Origin: Pseudomonadota bacterium
GTDB taxonomy: Bacteria > Pseudomonadota > Gammaproteobacteria > Burkholderiales > Usitatibacteraceae
Reading direction: 5' to 3'
NCBI GenBank assembly: GCA_029781595.1
Contig: JAKOWJ010000351.1
Span: forward strand, 1-64,000
Length of the DNA stretch: 64,000 nt
Part shown: positions 29,349 through 39,907 of the stretch, piece after piece
How positions within the stretch are numbered: position 1 is the stretch's first letter
Layout: every line of letters begins with the position of its first letter
Notes under the pieces: generated by a model
The model's input: the letters and a program-made list of their open reading frames with translations, nothing else
The model's database searches: none
Told to the model about the DNA's origin: nothing
Program-made: the position numbers and the translations under genes

Positions 29349-30031
29349 ACGTCACGCCCCCGGCCGACGCGCCGGCCGACGCCGAGCCTACCGTCTTCGT
29401 GATCGACGACGACGAGTCGATCCGCGAGCTCCTCACGTGGCTCATGCGCCGCAACGGCATCCGGGCGGAGGCGTTCCCGAACGCGAGGAGCTTCCTCAAG
29501 TCCTACCGGCCCGGCGCGCCGGGCTGCCTCGTCCTGGACCTCTACCTGCCCGGCATGAGCGGGCTGGACCTGCAGCGCTACCTGAAGGAGACGGGCGTGG
29601 AGATGCCGGTCATCTTCCTGTCGGGCCGGGCGGACGTGCCCAAGGCGGTCCTGGCGGTGAAGAGCGGGGCCATCGACTTCATCGAGAAGCCCTTCGACTA
29701 CCGGCGGATCGTGGACCTGGTGCGGGAGTGCCTGAAGCGGGATGCCGACTCCCGGGCCGACCGGGAGCAGGCGCGCGCGCGCGCGCGGCGGCTCGCCACC
29801 CTCACGCAGCGGGAGCGGGAGGTCCTGGAGCAGGTGATCGCGGGCAAGGTGAACCGGGTGATCGCCGAGGAGATGGAGATCTCGATCAAGACCGTGGAGG
29901 CGCACCGTGCCCGGATCATGGAGAAGCTGGAGGTCGACTCGGTGGCCGAGCTGGTCCAGGCGACCCTGGGCGCCCGCCCCCCGGACCGGGCCGGCGGCGC
30001 GGGCGGGACGGGGGGGCCGCTCCCCGGGTAG
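29345..30031 (+). CDS. crbR: LuxR/FixJ-type response regulator, CrbR-like
   Basis: A 228-residue protein with a receiver domain (Asp65 in LVLDLYLPGMSG; IEKPF) and a LuxR HTH (about 152-215, LTQREREVLEQVIAG and IKTVEAHRARIMEKL). The start is GTG at 29345, overlapping the upstream regulator stop. The pairing with the symporter-kinase, acs and the DUF4212/SSS genes matches CrbR, the activator of acetate genes. Target sites were not identified. Confidence 0.82.
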
Positions 30032-30159
30032 GGTTATCCCTAATTGCCCGGCGCGGCCCGCCGGCCTAGCATCCGCTCGTTCCGACCGGGTGGCGCGGCA
30101 AGGCGGCGCGTGCACGGCCCCCGGAGAAAGTCCCAATACAACGAGGAGGAGGAGAGAAG

Positions 30160-30414
30160 ATGGACAAGAGTGGCGAGGCCTATTGGCGGGCAACACTCCG
30201 GTTGCTCAGCATCGTGCTCGTGATCTGGTTCCTGGTGTCCTTCGGCGCCGGGATCCTGTTCGCGAGCGCCCTGAACGGCATCCACCTCGGCGGCTACCCG
30301 CTGGGGTTCTGGTTCGCCCACCAGGGGTCGATCTACGTCTTCATCGCGCTGATCTTCTGGTACGCGAAGAAGATGGGGGACATCGACCGCGAATTCGACG
30401 TCCACGAGGAGTGA
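30160..30414 (+). CDS. DUF4212 small subunit of a sodium:solute symporter
   Basis: An 84-residue protein with two membrane helices (about 15-38 and 50-70), matching the DUF4212 family (RLLSIVLVIWFLVSFGAGI, later GFWFAHQGSIYVF). It occurs almost always directly before an SSS symporter, as here (10 bases). A very strong Shine-Dalgarno, GGAGGAGGAGAG, precedes the ATG. The 128 bases upstream may hold a CrbR-dependent promoter but show no clear sigma-70 elements. Confidence 0.92.
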   Translation: MDKSGEAYWRATLRLLSIVLVIWFLVSFGAGILFASALNGIHLGGYPLGFWFAHQGSIYVFIALIFWYAKKMGDIDREFDVHEE

Positions 30415-30424
30415 GGGAGCGGCC

Positions 30425-32236
30425 ATGGAACTGCAAACCACGATCTACCTCGTCGTCGGCCTGAGCTTCGCGCTCTACATCGGCATCGCCTTCTGGTCCC
30501 GCGCCGGGAGCACGAGCGAGTTCTACGTCGCCGGCGGCGGCGTCCACCCGGTGATGAACGGGATGGCCACGGCCGCGGACTGGATGTCGGCGGCCTCGTT
30601 CATCTCGATGGCCGGCCTCATCTCCAACATGGGCTACGGCGGCGGCCTCTTCCTCATGGGGTGGACGGGCGGCTACGTGCTGCTCGCCATGCTCCTGGCC
30701 CCGTACCTGCGCAAGTTCGGCAAGTTCACCGTGCCGCAGTTCATCGGCGACCGCTTCTACTCGAAGTCGGCCAGCACGGTGGCGGTGCTCTGCCTCATCA
30801 CGGCCTCCATCACGTACATCATCGGCCAGATGACGGGCGTCGGCGTCGCGTTCGCGCGCTTCCTGGGCGTGTCCTCGTCGACCGGCGTCTACGTCGGGAT
30901 GGGCATCGTGTTCCTGTACGCGGTGTTCGGCGGCATGAAGGGGATCACCTACACGCAGGTCGCGCAGTACGTCGTGCTGATCTTCGCGTACACCATCCCG
31001 GCGATCTTCATCTCGCTGCAGCTCACCGGCAACCCGCTGCCGCAGCTCGGGCTGGGCTCGGACCTCGTCGGCCACGACGTCTCGCTCCTCGCCAAGCTCG
31101 ACCAGGTGGTGACCGAGCTGGGCTTCGGCAAGTACACGACCGCGCTTCCCGGCTCCGAGCTCAACATGTTCGTCTACACGATGTCGCTCATGATCGGCAC
31201 GGCGGGCCTGCCGCACGTGATCATGCGCTTCTTCACCGTGCCGAGCGTGAAGGACGCGCGCAGCTCCGCGGGCTGGGCGCTGGTCTTCATCGCGATCCTG
31301 TACACGACGGCCCCGGCCGTCGGCGCGATGGCCAAGATGAACCTGATCCGCACCGTCGCCCCCGGCGTGGTGCTGAAGGACCAGAACATCTACGCCAAGG
31401 AGACCTCGCTCGAGTACGACAAGCGGCCCGACTGGATGAAGCGCTGGGAGAAGACCGGCCTGCTCAAGTTCCAGGACAAGAACGGCGACGGCCGCATCCA
31501 GTACTACAACGACAAGGCGAAGAGCCCCGACCTGCAGAAGAAGTTCGCCGACGCCGGCTGGAAGGGCAACGAGCTCTCTGTGAACGCCGACATCATCGTG
31601 CTGGCCAACCCCGAGATCGCGCTCCTGCCCAACTGGGTGATCGCGCTCGTGGCCGCCGGTGGCCTGGCGGCGGCGCTCTCGACGGCGGCGGGCCTGCTGA
31701 TGGCGATCTCCGCGGCGGTCTCCCACGACCTGATCAAGGGCGTGTTCAAGCCGGACATCAGCGAGAAGGGCGAGCTGATGGCGGGCAAGATCTCCATGGC
31801 CATCGCGATCTTCGTGTCCGGCTACCTGGGCCTGAACCCGCCGGGATTCGCGGCGGGCACGGTGGCACTGGCCTTCGGGATCGCGGCGAGCACGCTCTTC
31901 CCCGCGATCATGATGGGCATCTTCAGCAAGAAGATGAACAAGGAGGGCGCGATGGCCGGCATGCTCTCGGGCCTGGCCGTGACGCTCTTCTACGTGTTCG
32001 CGCACAAGGGCATCTTCTTCATCAAGGGCACGGAGTACCTGGGGCTCATCGGCGGGCCGAACCCGTTCTTCGGGATCACGCCGGAGGCCTTCGGCGCGAT
32101 CGGCGCCCTGGTGAACTTCGCCGTCGCCTTCGCCGTCGACAAGATGACCCCGGAGCCGCCGGAGCACATCCAGCACCTGGTGGAAATGGTGCGCGTGCCG
32201 CGCGGCGCCAAGGCGGTGGACGGGGCGCACGCCTAG
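30425..32236 (+). CDS. Sodium:solute symporter, acetate-cluster (VC_2705) type
   Basis: A 603-residue SSS-family permease with about 13 membrane helices. A hydrophilic insert in the middle (about 320-390, with KERWEK/DKNGDGRIQYYND-like sequence) is typical of the subfamily that goes with DUF4212. Residues GMATAADWMSAASFISMAG near helix 1-2 are the family signature. The substrate is probably acetate or another short carboxylate, judging by the acs/CrbSR context; ActP proper lacks the DUF4212 partner. Confidence 0.88.
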   Translation: MELQTTIYLVVGLSFALYIGIAFWSRAGSTSEFYVAGGGVHPVMNGMATAADWMSAASFISMAGLISNMGYGGGLFLMGWTGGYVLLAMLLAPYLRKFGKFTVPQFIGDRFYSKSASTVAVLCLITASITYIIGQMTGVGVAFARFLGVSSSTGVYVGMGIVFLYAVFGGMKGITYTQVAQYVVLIFAYTIPAIFISLQLTGNPLPQLGLGSDLVGHDVSLLAKLDQVVTELGFGKYTTALPGSELNMFVYTMSLMIGTAGLPHVIMRFFTVPSVKDARSSAGWALVFIAILYTTAPAVGAMAKMNLIRTVAPGVVLKDQNIYAKETSLEYDKRPDWMKRWEKTGLLKFQDKNGDGRIQYYNDKAKSPDLQKKFADAGWKGNELSVNADIIVLANPEIALLPNWVIALVAAGGLAAALSTAAGLLMAISAAVSHDLIKGVFKPDISEKGELMAGKISMAIAIFVSGYLGLNPPGFAAGTVALAFGIAASTLFPAIMMGIFSKKMNKEGAMAGMLSGLAVTLFYVFAHKGIFFIKGTEYLGLIGGPNPFFGITPEAFGAIGALVNFAVAFAVDKMTPEPPEHIQHLVEMVRVPRGAKAVDGAHA

Positions 32237-32254
32237 TCCCCCACCCATCCGCTC

Positions 32255-32323
32255 TCCGGGGGGCGACCCCCGGAAAGCGGCCCCGTTCGAGGCCCCGTCG
32301 GGCATACTGGCGGGGCCTTTCTT
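32255..32323 (+). terminator. Two hairpins ending the acetate cluster
   Basis: The first hairpin is TCCGGGGG-GCGA-CCCCCGGA (32255-32274). The second is GGCCCCG...CGGGGCC (32291-32317) followed by TTTCTTC. The second looks like an intrinsic terminator. Confidence 0.65.
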
Positions 32324-32366
32324 CATCCGCGCACCCGCGCCCGCCGGCGCGGCAGGTCCCTCCCCG

Positions 32367-32720
32367 ATGGTCTTCGACTTCAGCGTCGCGCTCACCTGGA
32401 TCCTCTTCCTCGCCCTCTTCCCGATGGCCTTCTTCTGGCTGCGTCGGGCCTGGCGCATTCTCGTGGGGCGCGATTTCTCGGAGGTCGCCCTCCGGCGCGG
32501 CGAGCCGCCGCCGGACCCCGCGCGCTACGCGCCCTGGGAGGCGGCCATCAACCTGGTGGCGGGAGGCATCGCGACCGGCGTGATCGTGGGCGTGGCCCTG
32601 GCGCAGCTCGACTACGCGACCTGGACCGCCATCGCCGGCTCGACCATCTGGTGCAAGTTCTTCGCGAGCTTCATCCTGGGCCGCCAGGCCCACCTGGGCG
32701 CCGCGAAGCGCCCCCGCTGA
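32367..32720 (+). CDS. Uncharacterised small membrane protein
   Basis: A 117-residue protein with an N-terminal membrane helix (about 5-28), a basic loop with a Pro-rich segment (RRGEPPPDPARYAPWEAA) and two further hydrophobic stretches (about 65-85 and 87-105). I do not recognise the family. It sits alone between the acetate cluster terminator and lptG, on the same strand. Confidence 0.65.
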   Translation: MVFDFSVALTWILFLALFPMAFFWLRRAWRILVGRDFSEVALRRGEPPPDPARYAPWEAAINLVAGGIATGVIVGVALAQLDYATWTAIAGSTIWCKFFASFILGRQAHLGAAKRPR

Positions 32721-32769
32721 GGCCGGCGCCGCCATCCCGGGCCGCAGGGGCGTCCCGTAGAATGGCGCC

Positions 32770-33837
32770 GTGCTCTTCCGCTACTTCTCCCGGGAAATCC
32801 TCGCCACCAGCGCGCTGGTCCTGATCGCGCTGCTCGCCCTGTTCGGGTTCTTCGACCTCGTCCGCGAGCTCGACGACGTGGGGCGCGGCGGCTACCGCAT
32901 GGGCGTCATGATCGTGTACGTCCTGCTCTCGCTGCCGTCGCACGCGTACGTCCTGCTGCCGGCGGCGGCGCTCATCGGCACGCTCTTCGCGCTGGCGCGG
33001 ATGTCGGACCAGTCCGAGCTCACGGTGATGCGCGCCTCCGGGCTCTCCATGCTGCAGCTCGCGGGCCACGTGGCGGGGACGGGGCTGGTGGTGGCCGCGG
33101 TCACCCTCGCCGTGGGCGAGTTCGTGACGCCCTACACGGAGGAGGCGGCCAAGAGCCTGCGGCTGAAGGCCACGAGCTCCATCGTGGCGCGCGAGTTCCG
33201 GTCGGGCTTCTGGGTCAAGGAGGACCGCAGCTTCGTGAACATCCAGGACGTGACCGCCGACACGGTGCTGCTCAACCTGAAGATCTACGAGTTCGACAAG
33301 GCCTACCGGCTGGCCTCCATCAGCCGCGCCGGCAAGGGCACGTGGGCCGGCCCGAGCCACTGGGACCTCTCGGACGTGGAGGTGACCCGCTTCGACGGCG
33401 ACGGGGCGGTGCTCGAGCGCCGGCCGACCGCCACGTGGAACTCCGTGCTCACGCCGGACATCCTCGCGGTGCTCAAGATCGTGCCCGAGCGCATGTCCAT
33501 CCTGAACCTCGCGGCCTACATCGAGCACCTGAGCGAGAACCGGCAGAAGACGACCCGCTACGAGATCGCGCTGTGGCAGAAGGTCCTGTACCCGGCCGCG
33601 GCCATCGTGATGATGATCCTGGCCATCCCCTTCGCGATCCAGTCGCAGCGCACCGGCGGCACGGGCGCCAAGATCGTCCTGGGCATCCTGCTCGGGCTGG
33701 GCTTCCACTTCGCCGGACGGCTCTTCTCCCACGTGGGCCTGCTCAACGACTGGCCGGCGGCCTTTTCCGCCGGCATGCCCACGGTCATCTTCTCGATCGT
33801 CGCGGCGGCCGGGCTTTCGGCGGCCGAGCGCCGCTAG
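32770..33837 (+). CDS. lptG: LPS export permease LptG
   Basis: A 355-residue LptF/LptG-family permease with three N-terminal helices, a periplasmic beta-jellyroll (about 130-265) and three C-terminal helices. It forms the inner-membrane part of the Lpt bridge with LptF and LptB. SLPSHAYVLLPAAALIGTLF and a conserved EFVTPYTEEAA region support LptG. The start is GTG at 32770. lptF, usually adjacent, is not in this window. The stop overlaps the convergent RDD gene end by 4 bases. Confidence 0.92.
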   Translation: MLFRYFSREILATSALVLIALLALFGFFDLVRELDDVGRGGYRMGVMIVYVLLSLPSHAYVLLPAAALIGTLFALARMSDQSELTVMRASGLSMLQLAGHVAGTGLVVAAVTLAVGEFVTPYTEEAAKSLRLKATSSIVAREFRSGFWVKEDRSFVNIQDVTADTVLLNLKIYEFDKAYRLASISRAGKGTWAGPSHWDLSDVEVTRFDGDGAVLERRPTATWNSVLTPDILAVLKIVPERMSILNLAAYIEHLSENRQKTTRYEIALWQKVLYPAAAIVMMILAIPFAIQSQRTGGTGAKIVLGILLGLGFHFAGRLFSHVGLLNDWPAAFSAGMPTVIFSIVAAAGLSAAERR

Positions 33838-34283
33838 GCGGCGCCGTCGCCGGCGGGCGGGAGGCGGGCGTCCACGAGGCGCGTGCCCGCGAGGCGGTCG
33901 TGGAGGAACTGCCCGTCGCGGTCCAGGAACGCCCAGAAGTACCCCGCACCGAGCGTGGCCAGGCCCAGCAGGGCGAGGACATACCGGGCGGCCGCCCGGA
34001 CCAGGCCCACGCGGCCGCCTTCCTCGCGTTCGAGCCGGATGCGCCAGGTCTTCATGGGCACGGTCTGACCGCCGCGGGCCCAGAAGGCGATGAAATAGGC
34101 GCCCGCCACGCCCAGGACCCAGCCCTGGAGCAGGTGACGCCGCAGCCCGGCCGTGGAGTCGCCCGCGACGGCGAGGTAGGGAAAAGTCGCCACGAGCAGC
34201 AGCGCGGCGAGGATGAGGGCCTCGTAAACCATGCAGGCGGCGCGTCGTGCGAGGGACGGCGCCCGCGGCGAATCCGGGGACAT
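33834..34283 (-). CDS. RDD-family membrane protein
   Basis: A 149-residue protein with the RDD pattern: an Arg before helix 1 (RRAACMVYEALILAALLL), two further helices, VPMKTWRIRLERE and a C-terminal GQFLHDRLAGTRLVD. The function is unknown. I start at ATG 34283, which shares a base with the DUF3106 stop (TGATG). It is the last gene of the sigma factor/DUF3619/DUF3106 operon, an arrangement common in betaproteobacteria next to ilvB. Confidence 0.82.
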   Translation of the reverse strand: MSPDSPRAPSLARRAACMVYEALILAALLLVATFPYLAVAGDSTAGLRRHLLQGWVLGVAGAYFIAFWARGGQTVPMKTWRIRLEREEGGRVGLVRAAARYVLALLGLATLGAGYFWAFLDRDGQFLHDRLAGTRLVDARLPPAGDGAA

Positions 34284-34696
34284 CAACGGCGCCGCTCGCC
34301 TTCCCGGCTCCGGGACTCCTTGCGCTCCCGCCACTTCTCCCGCAACTCGTTCTGCTTCGAGGGCGGGAGCTTGCGCAGCCCCTCGAACCGCTCCCGGGCG
34401 GCCTTGCGCTGGCCCGGGGTCATGGCCGCCCAGTCGCGGATGCGGCCCTGGAAGCGCTCCTGCTGGGGCGGGCGCATCCTGGGGTACTGGCGCGCGGCGG
34501 ACATGAGGCGCTTCTGCTGGTAGCCGGGGAGATGGTCCCAGTCCTGCTGCAGGGGGGCGAGGGTGCGCCGGTCCTGCGGGGACAGGCGCGACCAGGGCGT
34601 CTGGGGCGTCTTGAGGTCCGCTCCGCCGGCATGCGCCGAGAGCGCGAGGCAGGCCGCCAGGGCGCCCGCTAGGAGCCGGAGGCGTTCTTGAGCCAC
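34283..34696 (-). CDS. DUF3106 family exported protein
   Basis: A 137-residue protein with a signal peptide (about 1-23, ALAACLALSAHA). A helical Arg/Gln/Trp-rich repeat region follows, with TPWSRLSPQDRRTLAPLQQ and WAAMTPGQRKAARERF, the hallmark of DUF3106. It is probably periplasmic; the motif pattern resembles CpxP/Spy-like proteins only superficially. The GTG at 34696 lies 28 bases inside the upstream DUF3619 gene. The upstream in-frame extension is shadow sequence. Confidence 0.8.
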   Translation of the reverse strand: MAQERLRLLAGALAACLALSAHAGGADLKTPQTPWSRLSPQDRRTLAPLQQDWDHLPGYQQKRLMSAARQYPRMRPPQQERFQGRIRDWAAMTPGQRKAARERFEGLRKLPPSKQNELREKWRERKESRSREGERRR

Positions 34697-35043
34697 GAGT
34701 CGAAGTCCTTGTCCAGGAAGGCGTCGATGGGCAGCTCGCCCGCCAGGAGCTGGGCGTCGATCTCGCCGACGTCCACGTCCGGGGCCAGGGACTTCGCCGT
34801 CAGCGTGGCCAGCAGGGCGACGAGGGGCACCCACAGGAGCACCTGCTGAAGCACCGAGTACTTGAGCATGCGGGCCGTGCCGGCGCCCACCGTGACGAGC
34901 CCGAGCAGGCGCACCGGCTCCTGCCGGGCGTCCAGCGCCTTCAGGCGCGACGCGCGCAGGCGAGTGGCCTGGAGTTCTCCCACCTCCCCGGCGGCGCGGT
35001 CGAGCCAGGGCCGGAGGGCTGCGCCGAAGTCCTTTTCTTTCAT
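34669..35043 (-). CDS. DUF3619 family membrane protein (possible anti-sigma partner)
   Basis: A 124-residue protein with a cytoplasmic helical N-terminal part (about 1-60), one membrane helix (about 63-84) and a short outer tail containing IDAQLLAGELPIDAFLDKDF, conserved in DUF3619. The topology and the overlap with an ECF-like sigma factor gene suggest an anti-sigma factor, but this is inference. Confidence 0.82.
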   Translation of the reverse strand: MKEKDFGAALRPWLDRAAGEVGELQATRLRASRLKALDARQEPVRLLGLVTVGAGTARMLKYSVLQQVLLWVPLVALLATLTAKSLAPDVDVGEIDAQLLAGELPIDAFLDKDFDSWLKNASGS

Positions 35044-35663
35044 AGCGTTATGCCCCTTGATCTCAGGATCTTCGCCAATGCGTGCGTGGCCCGGGAGCAG
35101 TGCGTCTTGACGCTGCCCTCCGAGCATCCCATGGCCCTGGCGGTCTCGCTGACATCGAAGTCCTCCCAATAACGCAGCAGGAACGCCTGCCGTTGACGCT
35201 CCGGCAGCGAGCCGATCGCCTCCTCGATGGCGGCCATCACCTGCGCCTGCTCCAGGCGACCGGCCGGGGAGTCCGGCACGCTGCCGGCCTCGTCCACCTC
35301 GAAGGTCTCGAGGGGATCGTCGTCGTCGTCCTCGCCGGTGAGACCCAGCGCGGACCAGAGCGTGGTCCAGGTCGACCGCACGCGGGAGCGGCGGTAGTGG
35401 TCGCGGATCCCGTTCTGGAGGATGCGCTGGAACAGCAGCGGCAGCTCGGGCGCCGGGCGGCCGGCGTAGTTCTCCGCGAGCTTGAGCATCGCCTCCTGGA
35501 CGATGTCGAGCGCCGTGTCCTCGTCCTGGACCGAGAAGACGCACTGCTTGAAGGCGCGTCTTTCGACCGAGGCGAGGAAATCGGACAGTTCCTTCGGGGT
35601 GGCCAGGGGGTCCTCCGGCGGGTGGCGGGGCCGGCCCGACCCGGTGGCGGGCGCGCGTGCCAC
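35040..35663 (-). CDS. RNA polymerase sigma factor, ECF-like
   Basis: A 207-residue sigma-70 family protein. Region 2 contains DEDTALDIVQEAMLKLAENY. Region 4 contains SLPERQRQAFLLRYWEDFDVSETARAMGCSEGSVKTHCSRA. An acidic linker (EDDDDDPLETFEVDEAG) lies between. The start is GTG at 35663; an internal start nearer KELSDFLASVERRAF is possible. It leads the DUF3619-DUF3106-RDD operon and is divergent from ilvB. Its regulon is unknown. Confidence 0.88.
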   Translation of the reverse strand: MARAPATGSGRPRHPPEDPLATPKELSDFLASVERRAFKQCVFSVQDEDTALDIVQEAMLKLAENYAGRPAPELPLLFQRILQNGIRDHYRRSRVRSTWTTLWSALGLTGEDDDDDPLETFEVDEAGSVPDSPAGRLEQAQVMAAIEEAIGSLPERQRQAFLLRYWEDFDVSETARAMGCSEGSVKTHCSRATHALAKILRSRGITL

Positions 35664-35739
35664 CCGCGACGCCGCGACTATAGCAAAGGGCTTCCGGGCG
35701 GCCGGGCGCGCGGCGGAAGCGCCTTATCCCGTCATCGGC

Positions 35740-35768
35740 TTGACCTGAGAACCCCTGCCAGCTAATGT
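35740..35768 (+). promoter_or_regulatory. Sigma-70 promoter of ilvB
   Basis: TTGACC (35740-35745), a 17-bp gap, and TAATGT (35763-35768). The start is near 35775, about 30 bases before the ATG, which leaves no room for a leader-peptide attenuator. Confidence 0.7.
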
Positions 35769-35806
35769 TCTAGGTCCCCTCAAATTTTCTCGAATTACAA
35801 GGCCTT

Positions 35807-37555
35807 ATGGAACTCAAGCTCCCCCCGCTCGCGGAAACCGGTGAAACCCTCACGGGCGCCGAGATCGCCATCCGCTGCCTGCAGGAGGAGGGTGTCGAGT
35901 TCGTATTCGGGTACCCGGGGGGCGCCGTCCTCTTCATCTACGACGCCCTCTTCAAGCAGAAGAAGGTGAAGCACATCCTCGTGCGGCACGAGCAGGGCGC
36001 CCTGCACGCCGCCGACGGCTACGCCCGCGCCACCGGCCGCTGCGGCGTCGCCCTCGTCACGAGCGGGCCGGGCGTGACCAACGCGGTGACCGGGATCGCC
36101 ACGGCCTACATGGATTCCATCCCGATGGTGGTGATCACGGGCCAGGTGCCCACGCGCGCCATCGGCGAGGACGCCTTCCAGGAATGCGACACGGTGGGCA
36201 TCACGCGCCCGTGCGTGAAGCACAACTTCCTGGTGAAGGACGTGAACGAGCTCGCCATCACCATCAAGAAGGCCTTCCACATCGCGAGCACGGGGCGGCC
36301 CGGCCCGGTGCTGGTGGACATCCCCAAGGACGTCTCGCAGCAGTCCGCGAAGTTCCACTACCCCGAGAAGATCCACCTGCGCTCCTACAGCCCGGTGGTG
36401 AAGGGCCACTCCGGCCAGATCAAGAAGGCCGTGCACCTGCTCCAGGACGCCAAGCGACCGATGATCTACGTCGGCGGCGGGGCGATCCTCGGCGAGGCCT
36501 CGCAGGAGGTCACCGAGCTGGTGCGCCTGCTGGACTTCCCCTGCACGTCGACCCTGATGGGCCTGGGCGCCTTCCCGGCGAGCGACAAGCGCTTCGTGGG
36601 CATGCTGGGCATGCACGGCACGGTCGAGGCCAACATGGCCATGCAGAACTGCGACGTGCTCCTCGCCGTCGGCGCCCGGTTCGACGACCGCGTGATCGGC
36701 AACCCCGCGCACTTCGCCGCCGGCAACGCCGGGCGCAAGATCGTGCACATCGACGTCGACCCGTCCTCGATCTCCAAGCGCGTGCGCGTGGACGTGCCGA
36801 TCGTCGGCCACGTGAAGGACGTGCTGGGCGAGCTCCTGGGCCTGCTGAAGGCCTCCCGCGAGAAGCCGGACTCGGCGGCCCTCGCCGCGTGGTGGGCGCA
36901 GATCGCCGGCTGGCGCGCCAAGGACTGCCTGAAGTACGACCGCCAGTCCAAGATCATCAAGCCGCAGTTCGTGATCGAGAAGCTCTGGGAGGTCACCAAG
37001 GGCGACGCCTACGTCACGTCCGACGTCGGCCAGCACCAGATGTGGGCGGCGCAGTTCTACAAGTTCGAGAAGCCCCGGCGCTGGATCAACTCCGGCGGCC
37101 TGGGGACCATGGGCGTGGGCCTGCCCTACGCGATGGGCGTGAAGCTCGCCTTCCCGAAGGCCGACGTGGCCTGCGTGACGGGCGAGGCCTCCGTGCAGAT
37201 GTGCATCCAGGAACTTTCCACCTGCAAGCAGTACCACCTGCCGGTGAAGCTCGTGAACCTCAACAACCGGTACATGGGCATGGTCCGCCAGTGGCAGGAG
37301 TTCTTCCACGGCAACCGCTACGCCGAGTCCTACATGGACGCGCTGCCCGACTTCGTCAAGCTCGCCGAGGCCTACGGGCACGTCGGGCTGCGGGTCGAGA
37401 AGCCCGGCGACGTGGAGGGCGCGCTGCGCGAGGCGTTCGCGCTGAAGGACCGCCTCGTTTTCCTCGACATCATCACCGACCAGACCGAGAACGTCTTCCC
37501 GATGGTGCCCGGCGGCAAGGGCATGTCGGAGATGATCCTCGCCGAAGACCTCTAG
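35807..37555 (+). CDS. ilvB: Acetolactate synthase, large subunit
   Basis: A 582-residue ThDP enzyme for the first common step of valine/leucine/isoleucine synthesis. The catalytic Glu is in VRHEQGALHAADGYARA, the ThDP motif region is GEASVQMCIQELST...NNRYMGMVRQWQ (with GEA where GDG is usual), and the FAD-binding middle domain is present. It matches the biosynthetic IlvI/IlvB group. It is followed by ilvH and ilvC. Confidence 0.97.
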   Translation: MELKLPPLAETGETLTGAEIAIRCLQEEGVEFVFGYPGGAVLFIYDALFKQKKVKHILVRHEQGALHAADGYARATGRCGVALVTSGPGVTNAVTGIATAYMDSIPMVVITGQVPTRAIGEDAFQECDTVGITRPCVKHNFLVKDVNELAITIKKAFHIASTGRPGPVLVDIPKDVSQQSAKFHYPEKIHLRSYSPVVKGHSGQIKKAVHLLQDAKRPMIYVGGGAILGEASQEVTELVRLLDFPCTSTLMGLGAFPASDKRFVGMLGMHGTVEANMAMQNCDVLLAVGARFDDRVIGNPAHFAAGNAGRKIVHIDVDPSSISKRVRVDVPIVGHVKDVLGELLGLLKASREKPDSAALAAWWAQIAGWRAKDCLKYDRQSKIIKPQFVIEKLWEVTKGDAYVTSDVGQHQMWAAQFYKFEKPRRWINSGGLGTMGVGLPYAMGVKLAFPKADVACVTGEASVQMCIQELSTCKQYHLPVKLVNLNNRYMGMVRQWQEFFHGNRYAESYMDALPDFVKLAEAYGHVGLRVEKPGDVEGALREAFALKDRLVFLDIITDQTENVFPMVPGGKGMSEMILAEDL

Positions 37556-37630
37556 GCCCGCGGCCGGCGCCGGGGCCCTTGCCCCGGCCCGCCCCGGCGC
37601 GCCTTCCCGAATCGCCTTCCCGGAACCGCC

Positions 37631-39164
<1,534 letters not shown>

Positions 39165-39170
39165 CGCGAG

Positions 39171-39201
39171 CGAAGGCCGGCGCCCCCGGCCTTCGCCGCT
39201 T
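39171..39201 (+). terminator. Hairpin after ilvC
   Basis: CGAAGGCCG-GCGCCCC-CGGCCTTCG (39171-39195), then CCGCTTT. The stem is perfect but the T tract is short, so it may be a partial terminator. Confidence 0.45.
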
Positions 39202-39253
39202 TCGGCACCGCGGCCGAAGGTAGAATGGCGCCACGCCCGCCCACGGAGTCCCC

Positions 39254-39907
39254 TTGGCGAACTATCCCCACCCGATCATCGCCCGCGAGGGCTGGCCCTT
39301 CCTCGCGGGCGCGACGGCGCTCGCGGCCGTGGCGACGGCGCTGGCCGGGTGGTGGTCGGCGCCCCTGTGGCTCGTCGCGCTCTTCGTGCTCCAGTTCTTC
39401 CGCGACCCGCCCCGCGAGGTGCCCGCGGGCGAGGGCCTGGTCCTCGCGCCGGCCGACGGCCGCGTCGTGCTGGTGGGCAGCGCCCGCGACGAGCACCTCG
39501 GCCGGGACGCGGTGAAGATCAGCGTGTTCATGAACGTCTTCAACGTGCACTCCAACCGCTCGCCGGTGGCCGGCACGGTCGAGAACGTGTGGTACCACCC
39601 GGGCCTGTTCCTCAACGCGGACCTCGACAAGGCTTCCTCGGACAACGAGCGCAACGCCGTGCACCTTCGCACCGGCTCGGGCCAGGACGTCACCTGCGTC
39701 CAGGTGGCCGGGCTCATCGCGCGCCGCATCCTGTGTTACGTGGGGCGCGGCGACCGGCTCGAGGCCGGCCAGCGGTACGGGTTCATCCGGTTCGGCTCCC
39801 GCGTGGACGTCTACCTGCCGCCGGGCTCGGCGCCCAGGGTGGCGATCGGCGACAAGGTGTCGGCGACGTCCACGGTGCTCGCGACGCTGCCCGGGGCGCG
39901 GCCGTGA
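39254..39907 (+). CDS. psd: Phosphatidylserine decarboxylase
   Basis: A 217-residue, archaetidyl-type short Psd that makes phosphatidylethanolamine. [15 protein letters not shown] and the self-cleavage site FGSRVDVYL (Gly181-Ser182, which yields the pyruvoyl group) are clear. Membrane helices lie at about 15-50. The start is TTG at 39254 with GGAG 6 bases upstream. It overlaps pssA by 4 bases, so the two consecutive steps of the pathway are coupled. Confidence 0.95.
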   Translation: MANYPHPIIAREGWPFLAGATALAAVATALAGWWSAPLWLVALFVLQFFRDPPREVPAGEGLVLAPADGRVVLVGSARDEHLGRDAVKISVFMNVFNVHSNRSPVAGTVENVWYHPGLFLNADLDKASSDNERNAVHLRTGSGQDVTCVQVAGLIARRILCYVGRGDRLEAGQRYGFIRFGSRVDVYLPPGSAPRVAIGDKVSATSTVLATLPGARP

